Shown piece by piece: positions 1 through 9,472 of a stretch of 60,382 nucleotides of DNA. The notes beneath the pieces are model-generated. The model was not told the DNA's origin. It ran no database searches and saw nothing but the letters and a program-made list of their open reading frames with translations. Position 1 is the first letter of the stretch; each line of letters begins with the position of its first letter. Source of the DNA: an uncultured bacterium. Its GTDB lineage: Bacteria; Verrucomicrobiota; Lentisphaeria; Victivallales; UBA1829. Location of the stretch: contig CASERY010000097.1 of NCBI GenBank assembly GCA_949290385.1, positions 1 through 60,382 on the forward strand, given 5' to 3'. The position numbers and the translations under genes were made by a program.

Positions 1-1
1 C

Positions 2-445
2 ATGCGGAAGCCGCAAAAAGTGCTGCATATTTTCTGCGGGACGGATCAGCTTCCTAAGGAATTACGGATCTGGCTGTCCTGTGGATATAAAATTGATTCG
101 GTCAAAGTGCTGGATATGTTTCCCGGGACGCCGAATCTGGAGACGGTATGTTTATTGTCCAAACTTCAAACGAAGCAACATATCGAGATAAACTTGGATA
201 TGGACGAGCTTGATCTGACCGATGCGGAGAAAAAAGCTACCTATCAGGAAATCAAGGACTTTGTTCTGGAGCATAGCGGCTTGAAGGTCAGCAGCTTATA
301 TATCGCACAGGTGAAGCAGAAATGCGGTATCATCGAGCGTGAGAATTACAATAAGCCGAAGTCTGAGGACGCTAAACAGCTGCAATGCCCGCCGGATAAG
401 GAAAAAGCAATCAAGGAGGCATTGAAGCACTTCGGCATGATTTAA
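2..445 (+). CDS. C-terminal part of a class I SAM-dependent RNA methyltransferase (RlmD/TrmA-like), 5' end outside the window
   Basis: Only the last ~147 residues lie in the window. They match the end of the TrmA/RlmD uracil-C5 RNA methyltransferase family: a FCGT stretch where the family has a conserved Cys loop, then LDMFPGTPNLETV, the usual DMFP...ETV motif that closes the methyltransferase fold. After it comes a ~95-residue extension (TKQHIEINLDMDELDLT to the C-terminal FGMI) known from Clostridia homologues. The extension's function is unknown to me. The stop is TAA and an AGGAGG site for the next gene follows at once, so the two form an operon. This gene and its neighbours look Firmicutes-derived. 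The frame is open to the left edge, so the start at base 2 is only the first ATG in view. Confidence 0.75.
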   Translation: MRKPQKVLHIFCGTDQLPKELRIWLSCGYKIDSVKVLDMFPGTPNLETVCLLSKLQTKQHIEINLDMDELDLTDAEKKATYQEIKDFVLEHSGLKVSSLYIAQVKQKCGIIERENYNKPKSEDAKQLQCPPDKEKAIKEALKHFGMI

Positions 446-456
446 GGAGGGCGGAT

Positions 457-702
457 ATGACGCATTTGATTTCTTGTGAGTTCAACATAGATACTGCTTG
501 TGTGGAACTGAAATTCACCGATGGCAGTATGATTGCGATTGACACGATTGCCGTGGAGAACGAAGTTGCGGACAATATGTATCAGCGGTCAGAACTTGAT
601 TATCTGATTTACAATGCACCGCTTGAATATGCCGACCTTATTTTGAACGGCGATCCCGAAGCATATTTGAAAACAGTAACCGAATACAAGCCTTTAGACT
701 AA
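457..702 (+). CDS. DUF6061-like small protein
   Basis: This 81-residue protein starts 11 bases after the preceding methyltransferase and has a strong AGGAGG ribosome site. It resembles the DUF6061 family: an N-terminal beta hairpin ('MTHLISCEFNIDTACVEL', 'KFTDGSMIAIDT'), then a short helix with YQRSELDYLIYNAPLEYADL and a C-terminal tail. The family is small, uncharacterised and frequent in Clostridia and their mobile elements. There are no cysteines in metal-binding spacing and no membrane segment. Its stop is TAA and a strong terminator follows, so it closes a two-gene transcription unit. Function unknown. Confidence 0.7.
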   Translation: MTHLISCEFNIDTACVELKFTDGSMIAIDTIAVENEVADNMYQRSELDYLIYNAPLEYADLILNGDPEAYLKTVTEYKPLD

Positions 703-715
703 TCTTATAGGTAAT

Positions 716-760
716 GCCGCTTGCACCGACAGTAAAAAATCAGCGCAAGCGGCGTTTTTT
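716..760 (+). terminator. Rho-independent terminator after the DUF6061 gene
   Basis: A 9-bp perfect stem (GCCGCTTGC / GCAAGCGGC) with a 20-base loop is followed by GTTTTTT. It lies between two converging genes and its U-tract touches the stop codon of the ABC exporter on the other strand. Confidence 0.85.
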
Positions 761-2570
761 ATGTTGTATAATACTGTGCCTGTGCGTTCCATAATTCATG
801 ATATTTTCCACTCACATCAGATAGAAATTCTTCATGTGAACCGTGTTGGACGATTTGTCCGTCATCAAATACCACAATCTTATTACAGAAACGGCACGAA
901 GCCAGTCTGTGAGAAATATAAACAGTCGTTTTGTCTCCGGAAATTGCATTGAAATTCGAGTAAACTTCATATTCAGAGATCGGGTCGAGCGCAGCCGTAG
1001 GCTCGTCCAAGAGAATAAACGGTGAGTCTTTATAGAGCGCACGTGCCAGCGCAATTTTCTGTGCTTCTCCACCGGAAATCTCTATGCCGGATTGGTCGTA
1101 ACCCTTGTACAGATACGTATGAATGCCTTCCGGCATTTCGTGAAGTCTATCTCCAAAATTTGCTTTTACCAAGCACTCACGCACCTTATTCTCGTCAAAA
1201 GTTTTGCTTGATGCAACAACTTCGCCGATCTTAAAGGAGAATAGGCTGAAATCCTGGAACACGACCGAAAATACTGACATATATTCATCGTAATCATACT
1301 TTTGAATGTTTACGCCGTTCAGCAGAATTTCACCCTCTGTCGGGTCATAAAGGCGACAGAGCAGTTTTATAAACGTGGTCTTTCCGGAACCGTTCATGCC
1401 GACTATTGCAAGCTTTTCTCCAATCTTGAATTTAAGATTTACATTTCTCAATGTATATGCTTCTGTATTGGGATATTTGAAGCTGACATTTCGGAATTCT
1501 ACATAGTATTCATTATCATCACGCTTTTCGACCGTCAAGGAACCTTGATACATATTGTTAGGAATATCAAAGTATGAAAAATAGCGCTTAAGATAATGGT
1601 TGTTATACAGAGCTTGTTGGGTTGTTGTGACAATATTGATCAAAGTTTCGACAAGCAGCATGATACAAGTCACATACTTCGCAACCGAACCTACCGTGAT
1701 ACCGCCTTTCAGAGCTGCATAGATAAGAACAGCGTAGATCCCAAATTTTAATACAGTATTGAGAATCGTTGCAGGAAGTGTCCACGCAGCTTTCTTATAT
1801 GAGTTTTTTAGTGCACGCTCGTAATAATCCCTTTCAAGTGTTATATAGGAATCTTTGAGAAAATCCCCCATACCATAAAGACGAATATCTTTTCCGGCTT
1901 CATAATGTTCGATATAGTTAAGAAAGTGTTCGGATATGATATTCATATCAACGGATGATGCGTTAAAATCTCGTTCCAAGTTATTTGTTCTTTTTGTTGC
2001 ATACATCTGGATTAACAGCGTTATAACCAGACCAGCCACAATAGAAAGCTTAAAAACGATTGGTACGGAAGAAATTGCAAAAAATGATACCGTAAGCACT
2101 ACAGAAGCAATTATTTTTGTGATCTGTGCTGTAAATTGCTCAATGTTATGATATAAGAAGAACAGATTGAACCCCGTTTGACTTTCCCGTCTGACACGAT
2201 AGCGCAGCTTAGTAACATCCGGGTTTTCAATCGATTTATAAGCCATCTGCATGGCTTTTTCTGAATAAGACCAATCTTCATTTCTCCACATTGCGCTGTA
2301 TGCAACATTCTTTTCGGAGGCAATGTATGTATTCAAAAGATTAACCGCAAACACAATACCAACCGTCAGAGAGACATATAGAATGACTGTTTCTATAGGC
2401 GCTTTTGTGATTAGAGAGTCAATCACTTTAGCAGAGAAATAAATCGGAACATAGTCGATGATTGATGAAAGAAATGCGTTTACAATCAACAACACCGTGT
2501 ATTTCCTATTTGTCGAGAAGGTAAACTTAGCCGCTCGTCTGAAAATCTGGAAATGATCTCTTAGTTTCAT
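759..2570 (-). CDS. ABC exporter half-transporter (permease fused to ATPase), second gene of a pair
   Basis: The 603-residue protein has the exporter layout: an N-terminal six-helix membrane domain (about residues 20-310) and a C-terminal ATPase. In the ATPase one sees Walker A GMNGSGKTT near residue 397, the signature ISGGEAQK, Walker B FILLDEPTAALDP and the switch histidine in YISHRLAS. Its ATG overlaps the TGA of the upstream exporter (ATGA, 2567-2570), so the two are translationally coupled and probably form a heterodimer. The substrate is unknown; peptides, drugs or lipids are all possible for this family. Residue style and neighbours point to a Clostridia origin. It contains no internal TAG and ends in TAA. 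Confidence 0.9.
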   Translation of the reverse strand: MKLRDHFQIFRRAAKFTFSTNRKYTVLLIVNAFLSSIIDYVPIYFSAKVIDSLITKAPIETVILYVSLTVGIVFAVNLLNTYIASEKNVAYSAMWRNEDWSYSEKAMQMAYKSIENPDVTKLRYRVRRESQTGFNLFFLYHNIEQFTAQITKIIASVVLTVSFFAISSVPIVFKLSIVAGLVITLLIQMYATKRTNNLERDFNASSVDMNIISEHFLNYIEHYEAGKDIRLYGMGDFLKDSYITLERDYYERALKNSYKKAAWTLPATILNTVLKFGIYAVLIYAALKGGITVGSVAKYVTCIMLLVETLINIVTTTQQALYNNHYLKRYFSYFDIPNNMYQGSLTVEKRDDNEYYVEFRNVSFKYPNTEAYTLRNVNLKFKIGEKLAIVGMNGSGKTTFIKLLCRLYDPTEGEILLNGVNIQKYDYDEYMSVFSVVFQDFSLFSFKIGEVVASSKTFDENKVRECLVKANFGDRLHEMPEGIHTYLYKGYDQSGIEISGGEAQKIALARALYKDSPFILLDEPTAALDPISEYEVYSNFNAISGDKTTVYISHRLASCRFCNKIVVFDDGQIVQHGSHEEFLSDVSGKYHELWNAQAQYYTT

Positions 2571-4402
2571 TCGCCATCGCCTCCTTCCATATCCTCTTTA
2601 TACCAACAGCTTTGTATATCAAATAACCCTTTGTACGTTCCGTTGGCACCCATCAACTCTTGATGTGTACCTTCTTCTGTGATGTTACCGTTTTCAAGAA
2701 GAATAATTCTGTCACAAAATGATGTGGAAGCAAGTCTATGGGAGATAAACAACGAGGTCTTATTCTTCGCCATAACATTAAATTCGTTGTATATCTTACT
2801 TTCAGCAATAGGATCAAGTGCTGCTGTAGGCTCGTCCAAAATCAAAAGAGGGGCATCTTTGTAAAGAGCACGGGCAAGCATAAGTTTTTGTGCTTCACCG
2901 CCGGAGAGTTCGGTTCCGTTTTCGTGAACCTTTTTGTTTAGCTTCGTATGGATACCATCGGGGAGCGCATCAATCTTTGCGCCCAACCCGGCTTGACGCA
3001 TACATGTTTCTGCTTTTTCTAAGTCTGTTTCTGCTGTACTTTTTCCGGAAACCGTTTCAGCAAGTGAGAAAAATGCTGTTCGTATTTCTTGAAAAACAGG
3101 AGAGATCAGTTTGTAATAGTCTTCTCGCTTAAAATCAGAAAGAGGAATGCCGTTGAAAAAGATTTCGCCGGATGTAGGTCTGTAGAGACCGCACAGTAGT
3201 TTTACAAGAGTGGTTTTACCGGCACCGTTGAGACCAACAAGTGCAAGTTTTTCACCGCTTTTGATTTTAAGTGACAGATCGTGAATGGTATCCTGTTCAG
3301 CGCCGTCGTATCGGAAGCTAACATTTTTGAACTCAATTTCCGGCACAGTATTCATATGGTCTACAGCTTTGGCAATTCCGCTTCCATCATATTCCGGATA
3401 ATCAACAAAATCTCTGAAATCGCACAGCTTGAGACTTACTGTATTCGCTTTATTCCAGCAAGAGATGATACCGCCCACCCATGAAGCAAACGAAGATATG
3501 GCGGCAAAATAGAGAACAAATTCATCAATGCCGATTTTGCCACTGTAGAACATATGGATTAAAAGTGCATATGCTCCGCCGTCACGGATAAGAATGACAA
3601 CCAAATCGGCAATACGAGAAAGAAAGCTCTTTTTTACAACATTTCTATCCCATTTTGATCGTTGGTCAGATAAATCCCGATAACACTCACGAAGCCAGGA
3701 TGCCATGCTGTAAATACGGATATCCTTTGCCGCTGCGAAATCGTCGGGGAGTTCTTCGACATGACCGAGTTTCTGATTCAGATCAGTCATCTTGCTTCTA
3801 TGAGCGTATTCCCATTTGTTATAAGCTTTTACGGAAAGAATATTAACAATAGGTGCAACGGTTAGTATCGGAACCAGCCAAGGACTTGCAAAAGAAATTA
3901 CGGAACCGAAAAGTATGTAACCCAAAAGATTCTCAAGCATTCCGAAACCGTTGTATACAATATCAGTGAGAGGTTGAACACCATCCCACATCTGCGTGGC
4001 ATTACTTGCTCTGTTGGCAAGGTCACGAACTTCCTTTTGCTCGTATGTTTGATAGAACATGGAAAGTTGTTTCCTTGTAACAAGAGCGGTCATTTTGTAG
4101 CGGTATATGCCGAGCGTCGAATTTCTGATATGCCCCAATGCTTGAACAATAATATTTCCAAGCATAATCAGTAACATAACAATTCCTATCGACAACAATG
4201 AATGAGTGAGCGTTTGACCGTTTGTTATCTCTGATACTACAAGCGACGGCAGGTATATTTCCAGATACCTAAGTCCGATGTTGATAGGTATAAATAAAGC
4301 TGTAATAAAGAAAGCCGCCTTACTATATTTTAAGAGCATTTTCAGTGACCATGCAAAGTTTGAAAATACGGAATGTGTTGGCTTTTTCTTTTTCATTATC
4401 AC
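2567..4402 (-). CDS. ABC exporter half-transporter (permease fused to ATPase), first gene of a pair
   Basis: This 611-residue exporter has an N-terminal six-helix domain (about residues 30-320) and an ATPase with Walker A GLNGAGKTT, signature ELSGGEAQK, Walker B LLILDEPTAALDP and FISHRLAS. I keep the GTG at 4402 because AAGGAG stands at good spacing before it; ATG at 4396 is an alternative. The gene overlaps the next exporter by four bases. The two ATPases are similar but not identical, as expected of a heterodimeric exporter. It has no internal TAG and ends in TGA. No substrate gene is visible nearby. Confidence 0.9.
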   Translation of the reverse strand: MIMKKKKPTHSVFSNFAWSLKMLLKYSKAAFFITALFIPINIGLRYLEIYLPSLVVSEITNGQTLTHSLLSIGIVMLLIMLGNIIVQALGHIRNSTLGIYRYKMTALVTRKQLSMFYQTYEQKEVRDLANRASNATQMWDGVQPLTDIVYNGFGMLENLLGYILFGSVISFASPWLVPILTVAPIVNILSVKAYNKWEYAHRSKMTDLNQKLGHVEELPDDFAAAKDIRIYSMASWLRECYRDLSDQRSKWDRNVVKKSFLSRIADLVVILIRDGGAYALLIHMFYSGKIGIDEFVLYFAAISSFASWVGGIISCWNKANTVSLKLCDFRDFVDYPEYDGSGIAKAVDHMNTVPEIEFKNVSFRYDGAEQDTIHDLSLKIKSGEKLALVGLNGAGKTTLVKLLCGLYRPTSGEIFFNGIPLSDFKREDYYKLISPVFQEIRTAFFSLAETVSGKSTAETDLEKAETCMRQAGLGAKIDALPDGIHTKLNKKVHENGTELSGGEAQKLMLARALYKDAPLLILDEPTAALDPIAESKIYNEFNVMAKNKTSLFISHRLASTSFCDRIILLENGNITEEGTHQELMGANGTYKGLFDIQSCWYKEDMEGGDGE

Positions 4403-5150
4403 ATCAACTCCTTTCGCTTACAGTATATCAGAAAAAAGAAAAGGAAAATAAATTCGTGCACTAATTGCTTCTGACAGTGCACGAATTGCAAATCTCTATT
4501 CTTTTTGCTGTTACACGGATACACTTACAGCATCTTCAAACCTTGGGAATCCGGGATGTCTTCTTTCTATTTCCGCCCTTTCGCAAATCTTCACTACAGA
4601 AGTCCGGAGCCTCCTTTTACAGTCTGACTGAAACCGTCAAGTCCGCCATTCGTATAAGACAATCTGCCTGGAATACGAAATTTTTGAATCTACTCCCCCT
4701 CCTCCATTAGAACTGCGTGAAACTTTCTCCATCGTTCCCCTTCTCCAAAACAGACGTCTCTTTCAGGGAAAAAAACAAAATGCGGGAAGATAAAAACCTT
4801 CACTCAAAAGGCTCTTTCTTCCCGCATTTCTTTTTCAATTTCAAATCTTGAATCTTGAACATTCCCCATTCTCCTTCCCCAGGAGAAAACAAGGCGTCAA
4901 GTTCTGCTCAAAAGCGCAACAACTCTGTCAAGAACGGCTTCCTTCCTGCACCGACCAATCAGACCACAAAAGCAGGAAGGCAAATACATTTCAGGAAGCC
5001 TTTCTCTTTCATTTCATCCGAATAGACAGCGACAGCTCAAGAAATTGTTTCAAACAGTCCATCTCCGCTCCGGAAACCGGTGAAGAATAAATTCTGTTCC
5101 ACTCTGAAAAAAATACCGCTGCAGTTCCGGAAGAATCCTCCATCAGGATC
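4403..5150. other. Intergenic region with no convincing gene, probable edge of the imported block
   Basis: About 750 bases separate the start of the Firmicutes-like exporter pair from the end of the STN-repeat gene. Open frames here are short and have no recognisable protein character, even when TAG is read as sense. The only clear structure is the hairpin at 4778-4829. I saw no tRNA fragment, target-site duplication or integrase that would mark an insertion point. Confidence 0.5.
4778..4829. terminator. Hairpin, possible terminator
   Basis: A 13-bp perfect stem (AAATGCGGGAAGA / TCTTCCCGCATTT) encloses 26 bases, and CTTTTTC follows on the plus strand. No plus-strand gene ends just before it, so the role is uncertain; it may belong to the minus-strand transcript or be a repeat remnant. 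Confidence 0.35.
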
Positions 5151-6194
5151 TCAAAGATCACTGTAGATTATCAGGGTATCTCCTTCAATTCTCATAGAGG
5201 TTCCGCTGGCATCGCAGGCATATTTGAGCACGTCAATCAGCGCACAGGAATCCGTCGCTCCGGAAACGGCATAAAACTGCAGATCCTCTTCAGGAATATC
5301 GATTTTGATTTTCAGAGGCTCCTGTTCAGGCGCATTCTTCTTCTACTGGGCAATCACTTTCTCAACGACTTCCGTTAAGGGCATTTCCCGGAACTTCATT
5401 GCAGGCATCTGCTGGGTCTCAAGCCGGGATCTTAAAGACATGTTCCGGACAACAATCTATTCATTATTTTTCTGTTTTCCCACAGATCCATCTACAATGA
5501 CCACACCAAACGGTTCAATGTAATAAGAAAGATTCTTTGCTCTGCAGACAGAATCCAGCACCTCTGTGAAATTCACATTCCGCTGGTACAGATTGAAACG
5601 GATAGGACGGTCAATCAGACAGATGAAATTCAAATCCGGCGTTTCTCCCTCCACCCGCACAAGGGTTTCAGAAAGATATTTGCAGAAGTCCGAAAGATTT
5701 CCAGTAAATTTCACCATATTGATTTCATTGTTGTAAAGTCTCTTATGAGCCGAGATGTCTGAATACGGGGAAAGATCCAGCACCGGTTCAGAGGATGCTT
5801 CAAAGATAATGTTCCTGCCGGAACAGGACACCTTCAGCTGTCCCGTCATGCAGATAAGGCGGATCACATCATAAGCAGTCACATCTTTCAAATCAAGCTA
5901 AACGCTGCGTTTGTTATTCTCCACCACAGACAGCTTGCTTACAAACCGATAGCCCGTATCCCTGAAAACTGAATTCAGCTGCTGGATGGCAGCCACAGGA
6001 TTTGTCTTATTGATGAGCAGCTTGCGGACTTTCACTCTGCTCAGATCTTTTTTCACATCTTTCAAGGAATCTGCAATCATGGTAACACTGCCATGATTAC
6101 GCGTCTAAGATGATTCCTGGGCAAACGCGAAATTTCCGGAAAAGACCAGAAAACCAGCAGCAACAGCCAGCATACAGCAGCTTTTGAAGTTCAT
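5151..6194 (-). CDS. Secreted protein with three STN-like repeats, read through four UAG codons
   Basis: ATG at 6194 has GGAG upstream and begins a signal peptide (MNFKSCCMLAVAAG...FAFAQ, cleavage about residue 26). The frame contains four TAG codons, at residues 30, 99, 246 and 284 (6105-6107, 5898-5900, 5457-5459, 5343-5345), and ends at TGA 5151. Read through, the ~347 residues hold three copies of one pattern: a helix, then strands of the type 'SVxLDLKDVTAYDVIRLIC' ending in 'GRNIIFE', 'FGVVIVD' and 'GDTLIIY'. This resembles the secretin/TonB short N-terminal domain (STN), an outer-membrane-associated module, but no secretin or barrel domain follows. UAG 99 falls in an alternating strand position (V-x-L-D-L), where a polar residue fits. 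Function unknown. Confidence 0.75.
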
Positions 6195-6490
6195 AGGGAT
6201 CTCCTAAATTTATGAATAAACAATTTTCCAACTTGCTCTTTTTTCACGGAACAATTCCCCAAACGCAAACGCACCCTTTCAACCCTGTTTTTAATTCGGG
6301 ATAACGGTTCAATGCCCCCGGTAAAAGTCCGTTGAAAATAATGATAGCATTTCCATCCGTAAAAATCAAGCAGGAAAAAGTACGAAATATCCTTGATTTT
6401 CTATTTGGATCCTGTAAATTGAGCTGGGACTGTACAGACAGTCCGCTTAAAACAGTTTTACAGCTAAAAATAAACACTGGACTTTCATTT

Positions 6491-7879
6491 ATGGAACGGG
6501 AAAAACTTGGTTCACGGCTCGGATTCATTTTCCTGGCGGCAGCATGCGCCATTGGACTTGGCAACATTTGGAGATTTCCTTATATTACAGGAACCAACGG
6601 GGGCGCCTGTTTTGTGCTTCTGTATTTAATCTTTCTGGCCATTCTCGGATATCCTGCACTGATCATGGAGCTTGCCATGGGCAGAGCCTCCCAGAAGAAC
6701 ATGGTTGGAGCCTACAGAGTTCTGAAAAATCCGAAACATCCCTTCCCCTGGGAAAAGCCTGCCCTGTAGTTCTTCTGCGGCAACGCCCTGCTGATGATGT
6801 TTTATACCACCATTACAGGATGGCTCCTTGCCTATACGGTCCAGTACGCCTCCGGCACTATGATGGACCTCCATACGCCGGAAGCAGTAGGAGCGCATTT
6901 CAGTACATTTACCGCAAGCGCTTCTCAGGCAATTCCTTACTTGCTTCTAACAACCTTCATCAGTGCGGGAATTTGTGCTCTCGGCGTCCAGAACGGGGTA
7001 GAAAAAATAATTAAGTATATGATGATTTTTCTGCTCTTCATGCTCTTCTTCCTGGCAGCCAGAGCCCTTACCATGCCCGGAACCGGGAAAGCCCTGGCAT
7101 TCTATCTAAAACCCGATATCTCCAATTTCATGCAGCGCGGTCCGGCCAATGTCATCTTTGATGCCATGGGACAGGCATTCTTCACCTTGAGCATCGGCAT
7201 CGGATCCATGGAAATTTTCGGTTCCTACATTGACAAAAAACATTCTCTGGGAACTGAAAGCATCTGGATCATAGCCCTGGACACCCTTGTAGCTCTGATG
7301 GCCGGACTGATTATTTTTCCCATCTGCTTCTCCTACAATGTAGATCCGGGAAGCGGTCCGGCACTGATCTTTGTAAGCCTTCCAAACATCTTTACCCAGA
7401 TCCCCGGTGGACGCTTCTGGGGCCTACTCTTCTTCGCATTTCTTTCAGCAGCCGCTCTGACCACAGTCATTGCCGTTTTTGAAAATATGATTGCATTCCT
7501 GATGGATGAATTGCATTTTTCCAGAAAAAAAGCCTCTTTTTCCGTTTTTGCGGCCATTTCTATCCTATCGCTTCCCTGCACGCTGGGGTTCGGCATTCTC
7601 AAAAATATTCATCCGATGGGAGAATCTTCCTCCATCCTGGATCTGGAAGACTTCATCGTAAGCAACAATCTGCTGCCTCTCGGCGCACTGTTCCTGGTTT
7701 TCTTCTGCACCCTTAAACGCGGATGGGGATGGCATAATATGATCCAGGAAGCCAATACCGGAAAAGGCATCAAGCTGTCTGGCGGGAAATTTTTTCAGTT
7801 TTATGTTACATGGGTGCTTCCGCTGATTATTCTCTTCGTCTTCTTCATGGGATACTATCAGAAGTTCTTTCAGAAGTAA
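6491..7879 (+). CDS. Sodium-dependent neurotransmitter:sodium symporter (SNF/NSS) family transporter, one UAG codon
   Basis: The ~462-residue membrane protein begins with MEREKLGSRLGF and the hallmark GLGNIWRFPYITG of transmembrane helix 1, which in this family unwinds to bind Na+ and an amino-acid-like substrate. The frame has TAG at residue 93 (6767-6769); directly after it FFCGNALLMMFYTT continues helix 3, and the remaining helices follow to the TAA at 7879. Length fits bacterial NSS proteins (~450 residues) only if both parts are one gene. No good ribosome site precedes the ATG. It is divergent from the STN-repeat gene. The likely role is Na+-driven uptake of an amino acid; the substrate cannot be told. 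Confidence 0.85.
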
Positions 7880-8265
7880 TCAGTCCAGGACCACGAATGT
7901 TTCTATTCCGGTCCGACTGGGCAGTGCATGCCTGGAAAATGGTCTGCTATGGCATTTGCTTGAAGTTTTTCGTTTCCGGGAGAGAAACAATCTGCCGTTT
8001 CGGGTTCGCCATTTCCGACAGTTGCGTTGGAATGCCATCTTCCTGCCGCCGTCGGAACTACAGGAATCAAAAAAACATTCACTTGTACCGGTTACACACA
8101 GTTGGACAAATACAGATCGATTCCGGAGGGTAAAAAAAATCAAAAAAACAAACTTCTTCACGGCAAAAATACTCCATTTCTCCTGTCTAATCTGGATGAA
8201 TTCGGAATTCAGTATCTGCCATTATTTTTCTCAATCAACCCCAAAACGCGGAAAGGAACCATCTT
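7880..8265 (+). other. Short region with a weak coding candidate (8027-8269)
   Basis: A frame open from TGA 7961 gives a TTG-started ORF of 80 residues at 8027-8269 whose TGA overlaps the ATG of the TM2 gene (ATGA), an arrangement typical of coupled genes. It lacks a credible start and ribosome site and I recognise no family. A second frame just upstream has similar composition, so this could be a decayed gene. I do not annotate it as a gene. Confidence 0.3.
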
Positions 8266-8742
8266 ATGACTGATCCAGCAGAAACCCCTCAGATCCAGAG
8301 GCCCAGCCTGCCCAAAGACCGTTTTATCTACACCATGCTGGGACTTTTCATCGGAGTATTCGGTGTACACAATTTTTTTGCTGGCAGGAAAAAATCTGCA
8401 TTCATACAGCTTCTCCTGGGAATTCTCTGGATTTTTCTGCTGAGTTTCCCTGTTGCAAAATGGACAGGCTGTTCAGAGGAAACCTGCAATACATGGACCA
8501 TTGCAATTTTTTCCGTGGAGCTGCTTTGGGTTTATTTGGAAGTTTTCCTGGTCCAGCGCGATGGAAACGGGAACTATATGGATGATCCGGCACGTCCGGC
8601 CCGTATTCTTTTAGCTATTCTTGTTCTGGTAGCCTTTGTAATCCTGCCTGCTCTTCTCTACTTCTACCAGAGCTATCTGGACCGAAAGCAGCAGGATCAG
8701 GGCGGGAATATTCAGACAGAAACACTGTCTCACATGCAGTAA
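8266..8742 (+). CDS. TM2-domain membrane protein
   Basis: This 158-residue protein carries a TM2 domain: a hydrophobic stretch with the pattern GLFIGVFGVHNFFAG (about residues 22-40), a polar turn RKK and a second membrane helix (QLLLGILWIFLL). Two or three further hydrophobic segments follow (about residues 70-90 and 110-130), then a charged C-terminal tail. AAAGGAA precedes the ATG at good distance. TM2 proteins are widespread, small and mostly uncharacterised; some are linked to membrane homeostasis. The stop is TAA, with no clear terminator. Confidence 0.8.
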   Translation: MTDPAETPQIQRPSLPKDRFIYTMLGLFIGVFGVHNFFAGRKKSAFIQLLLGILWIFLLSFPVAKWTGCSEETCNTWTIAIFSVELLWVYLEVFLVQRDGNGNYMDDPARPARILLAILVLVAFVILPALLYFYQSYLDRKQQDQGGNIQTETLSHMQ

Positions 8743-9376
8743 CAGACTGCTTCCGGTTGCCAAAAGCATTCGTAAGGGAAAGTTCGCAAGCAAAATCTGC
8801 ACCTGCTGATACCCTTCTGTGCAGAAGTCCGGAATTTCCGGTCCCCCCTTCTCCAGCCGCCGTTCATTTCACAGGTGTCGCCCTGCCTGGGAATGGATTA
8901 CCCCATTCCCGCCAGGGACTGCCGGCTTTTCCTCTGACCCCCTCCGGAACCTGTTCCGTGTCATACTTACGGAGTGCCTCCCGAGCACCCCGGTTTTCCA
9001 TAAAGAATCAGGATTCTTCTTCTAAATAAATATTGCCCCTTTCCAACCCCTACATTATCCCGCTTTCTGAAAAGAGAAGCTGGAAAGAGGTTTTTCTCTC
9101 CAGGAGCCACCATTTTTGTTGCCTTTCTGCCAGAGGTTTTCATTTAACGCGTTTTATCTACGCTGCATTGATTCAGCATCAGCTACTTTTACTTTATAAA
9201 GAGGATTCTTTAACGAACACGGCCCGGGAAACCAAAAATACAATCAGAAAATTTTGGAATCAGAACTTCTGTATATTCAGATGATTAGATATACAAATTT
9301 ATTCGATATCCCAAAGATTTTTAAATTTAATTTATTAAAAGCAGTCGGAGATTTCGCCTAGAATAATATTTCGCAC
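8743..9376. other. Intergenic region, no gene seen
   Basis: About 630 bases before the MarR promoter. The open frames are proline- and serine-rich and lack ribosome sites or family character. The last ~100 bases become strongly AT-rich, as expected just upstream of a promoter. Confidence 0.5.
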
Positions 9377-9404
9377 TTGCAAATAATTTTCCTTATGTTA
9401 TATT
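9377..9404 (+). promoter_or_regulatory. Sigma70-type promoter of the efflux operon
   Basis: TTGCAA (9377-9382) and TATATT (9399-9404) are separated by 16 bases, in an AT-rich stretch about 70 bases before the marR start. The tandem repeat at 9422-9462 lies in the early transcribed leader, where a bound repressor could block transcription. Confidence 0.7.
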
Positions 9405-9421
9405 AAGGCTCATTCATTTAA

Positions 9422-9462
9422 AAAGTCAACCAACAGACAGGAAAGTCAATCAAACAACAAGG
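9422..9462 (+). repeat. Two tandem ~20-bp direct repeats in the marR leader, possible operator
   Basis: AAAGTCAACCAACAGACAGG is followed without a gap by AAAGTCAATCAAACAACAAGG. The copies share the AAAGTCAA head and a similar A/C-rich tail. They sit between the promoter and the MarR start codon; the end of the second copy supplies the AAGGA ribosome site. MarR proteins usually bind inverted repeats, so autoregulation through this site is inference. Confidence 0.5.
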
Positions 9463-9472
9463 ACTGTCCATA

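Noticed and set aside
8027..8269. 80-residue ORF overlapping the TM2 start
   Set aside because: The ATGA overlap is attractive, but there is no credible start codon or family; kept only as a note in the gap entry.
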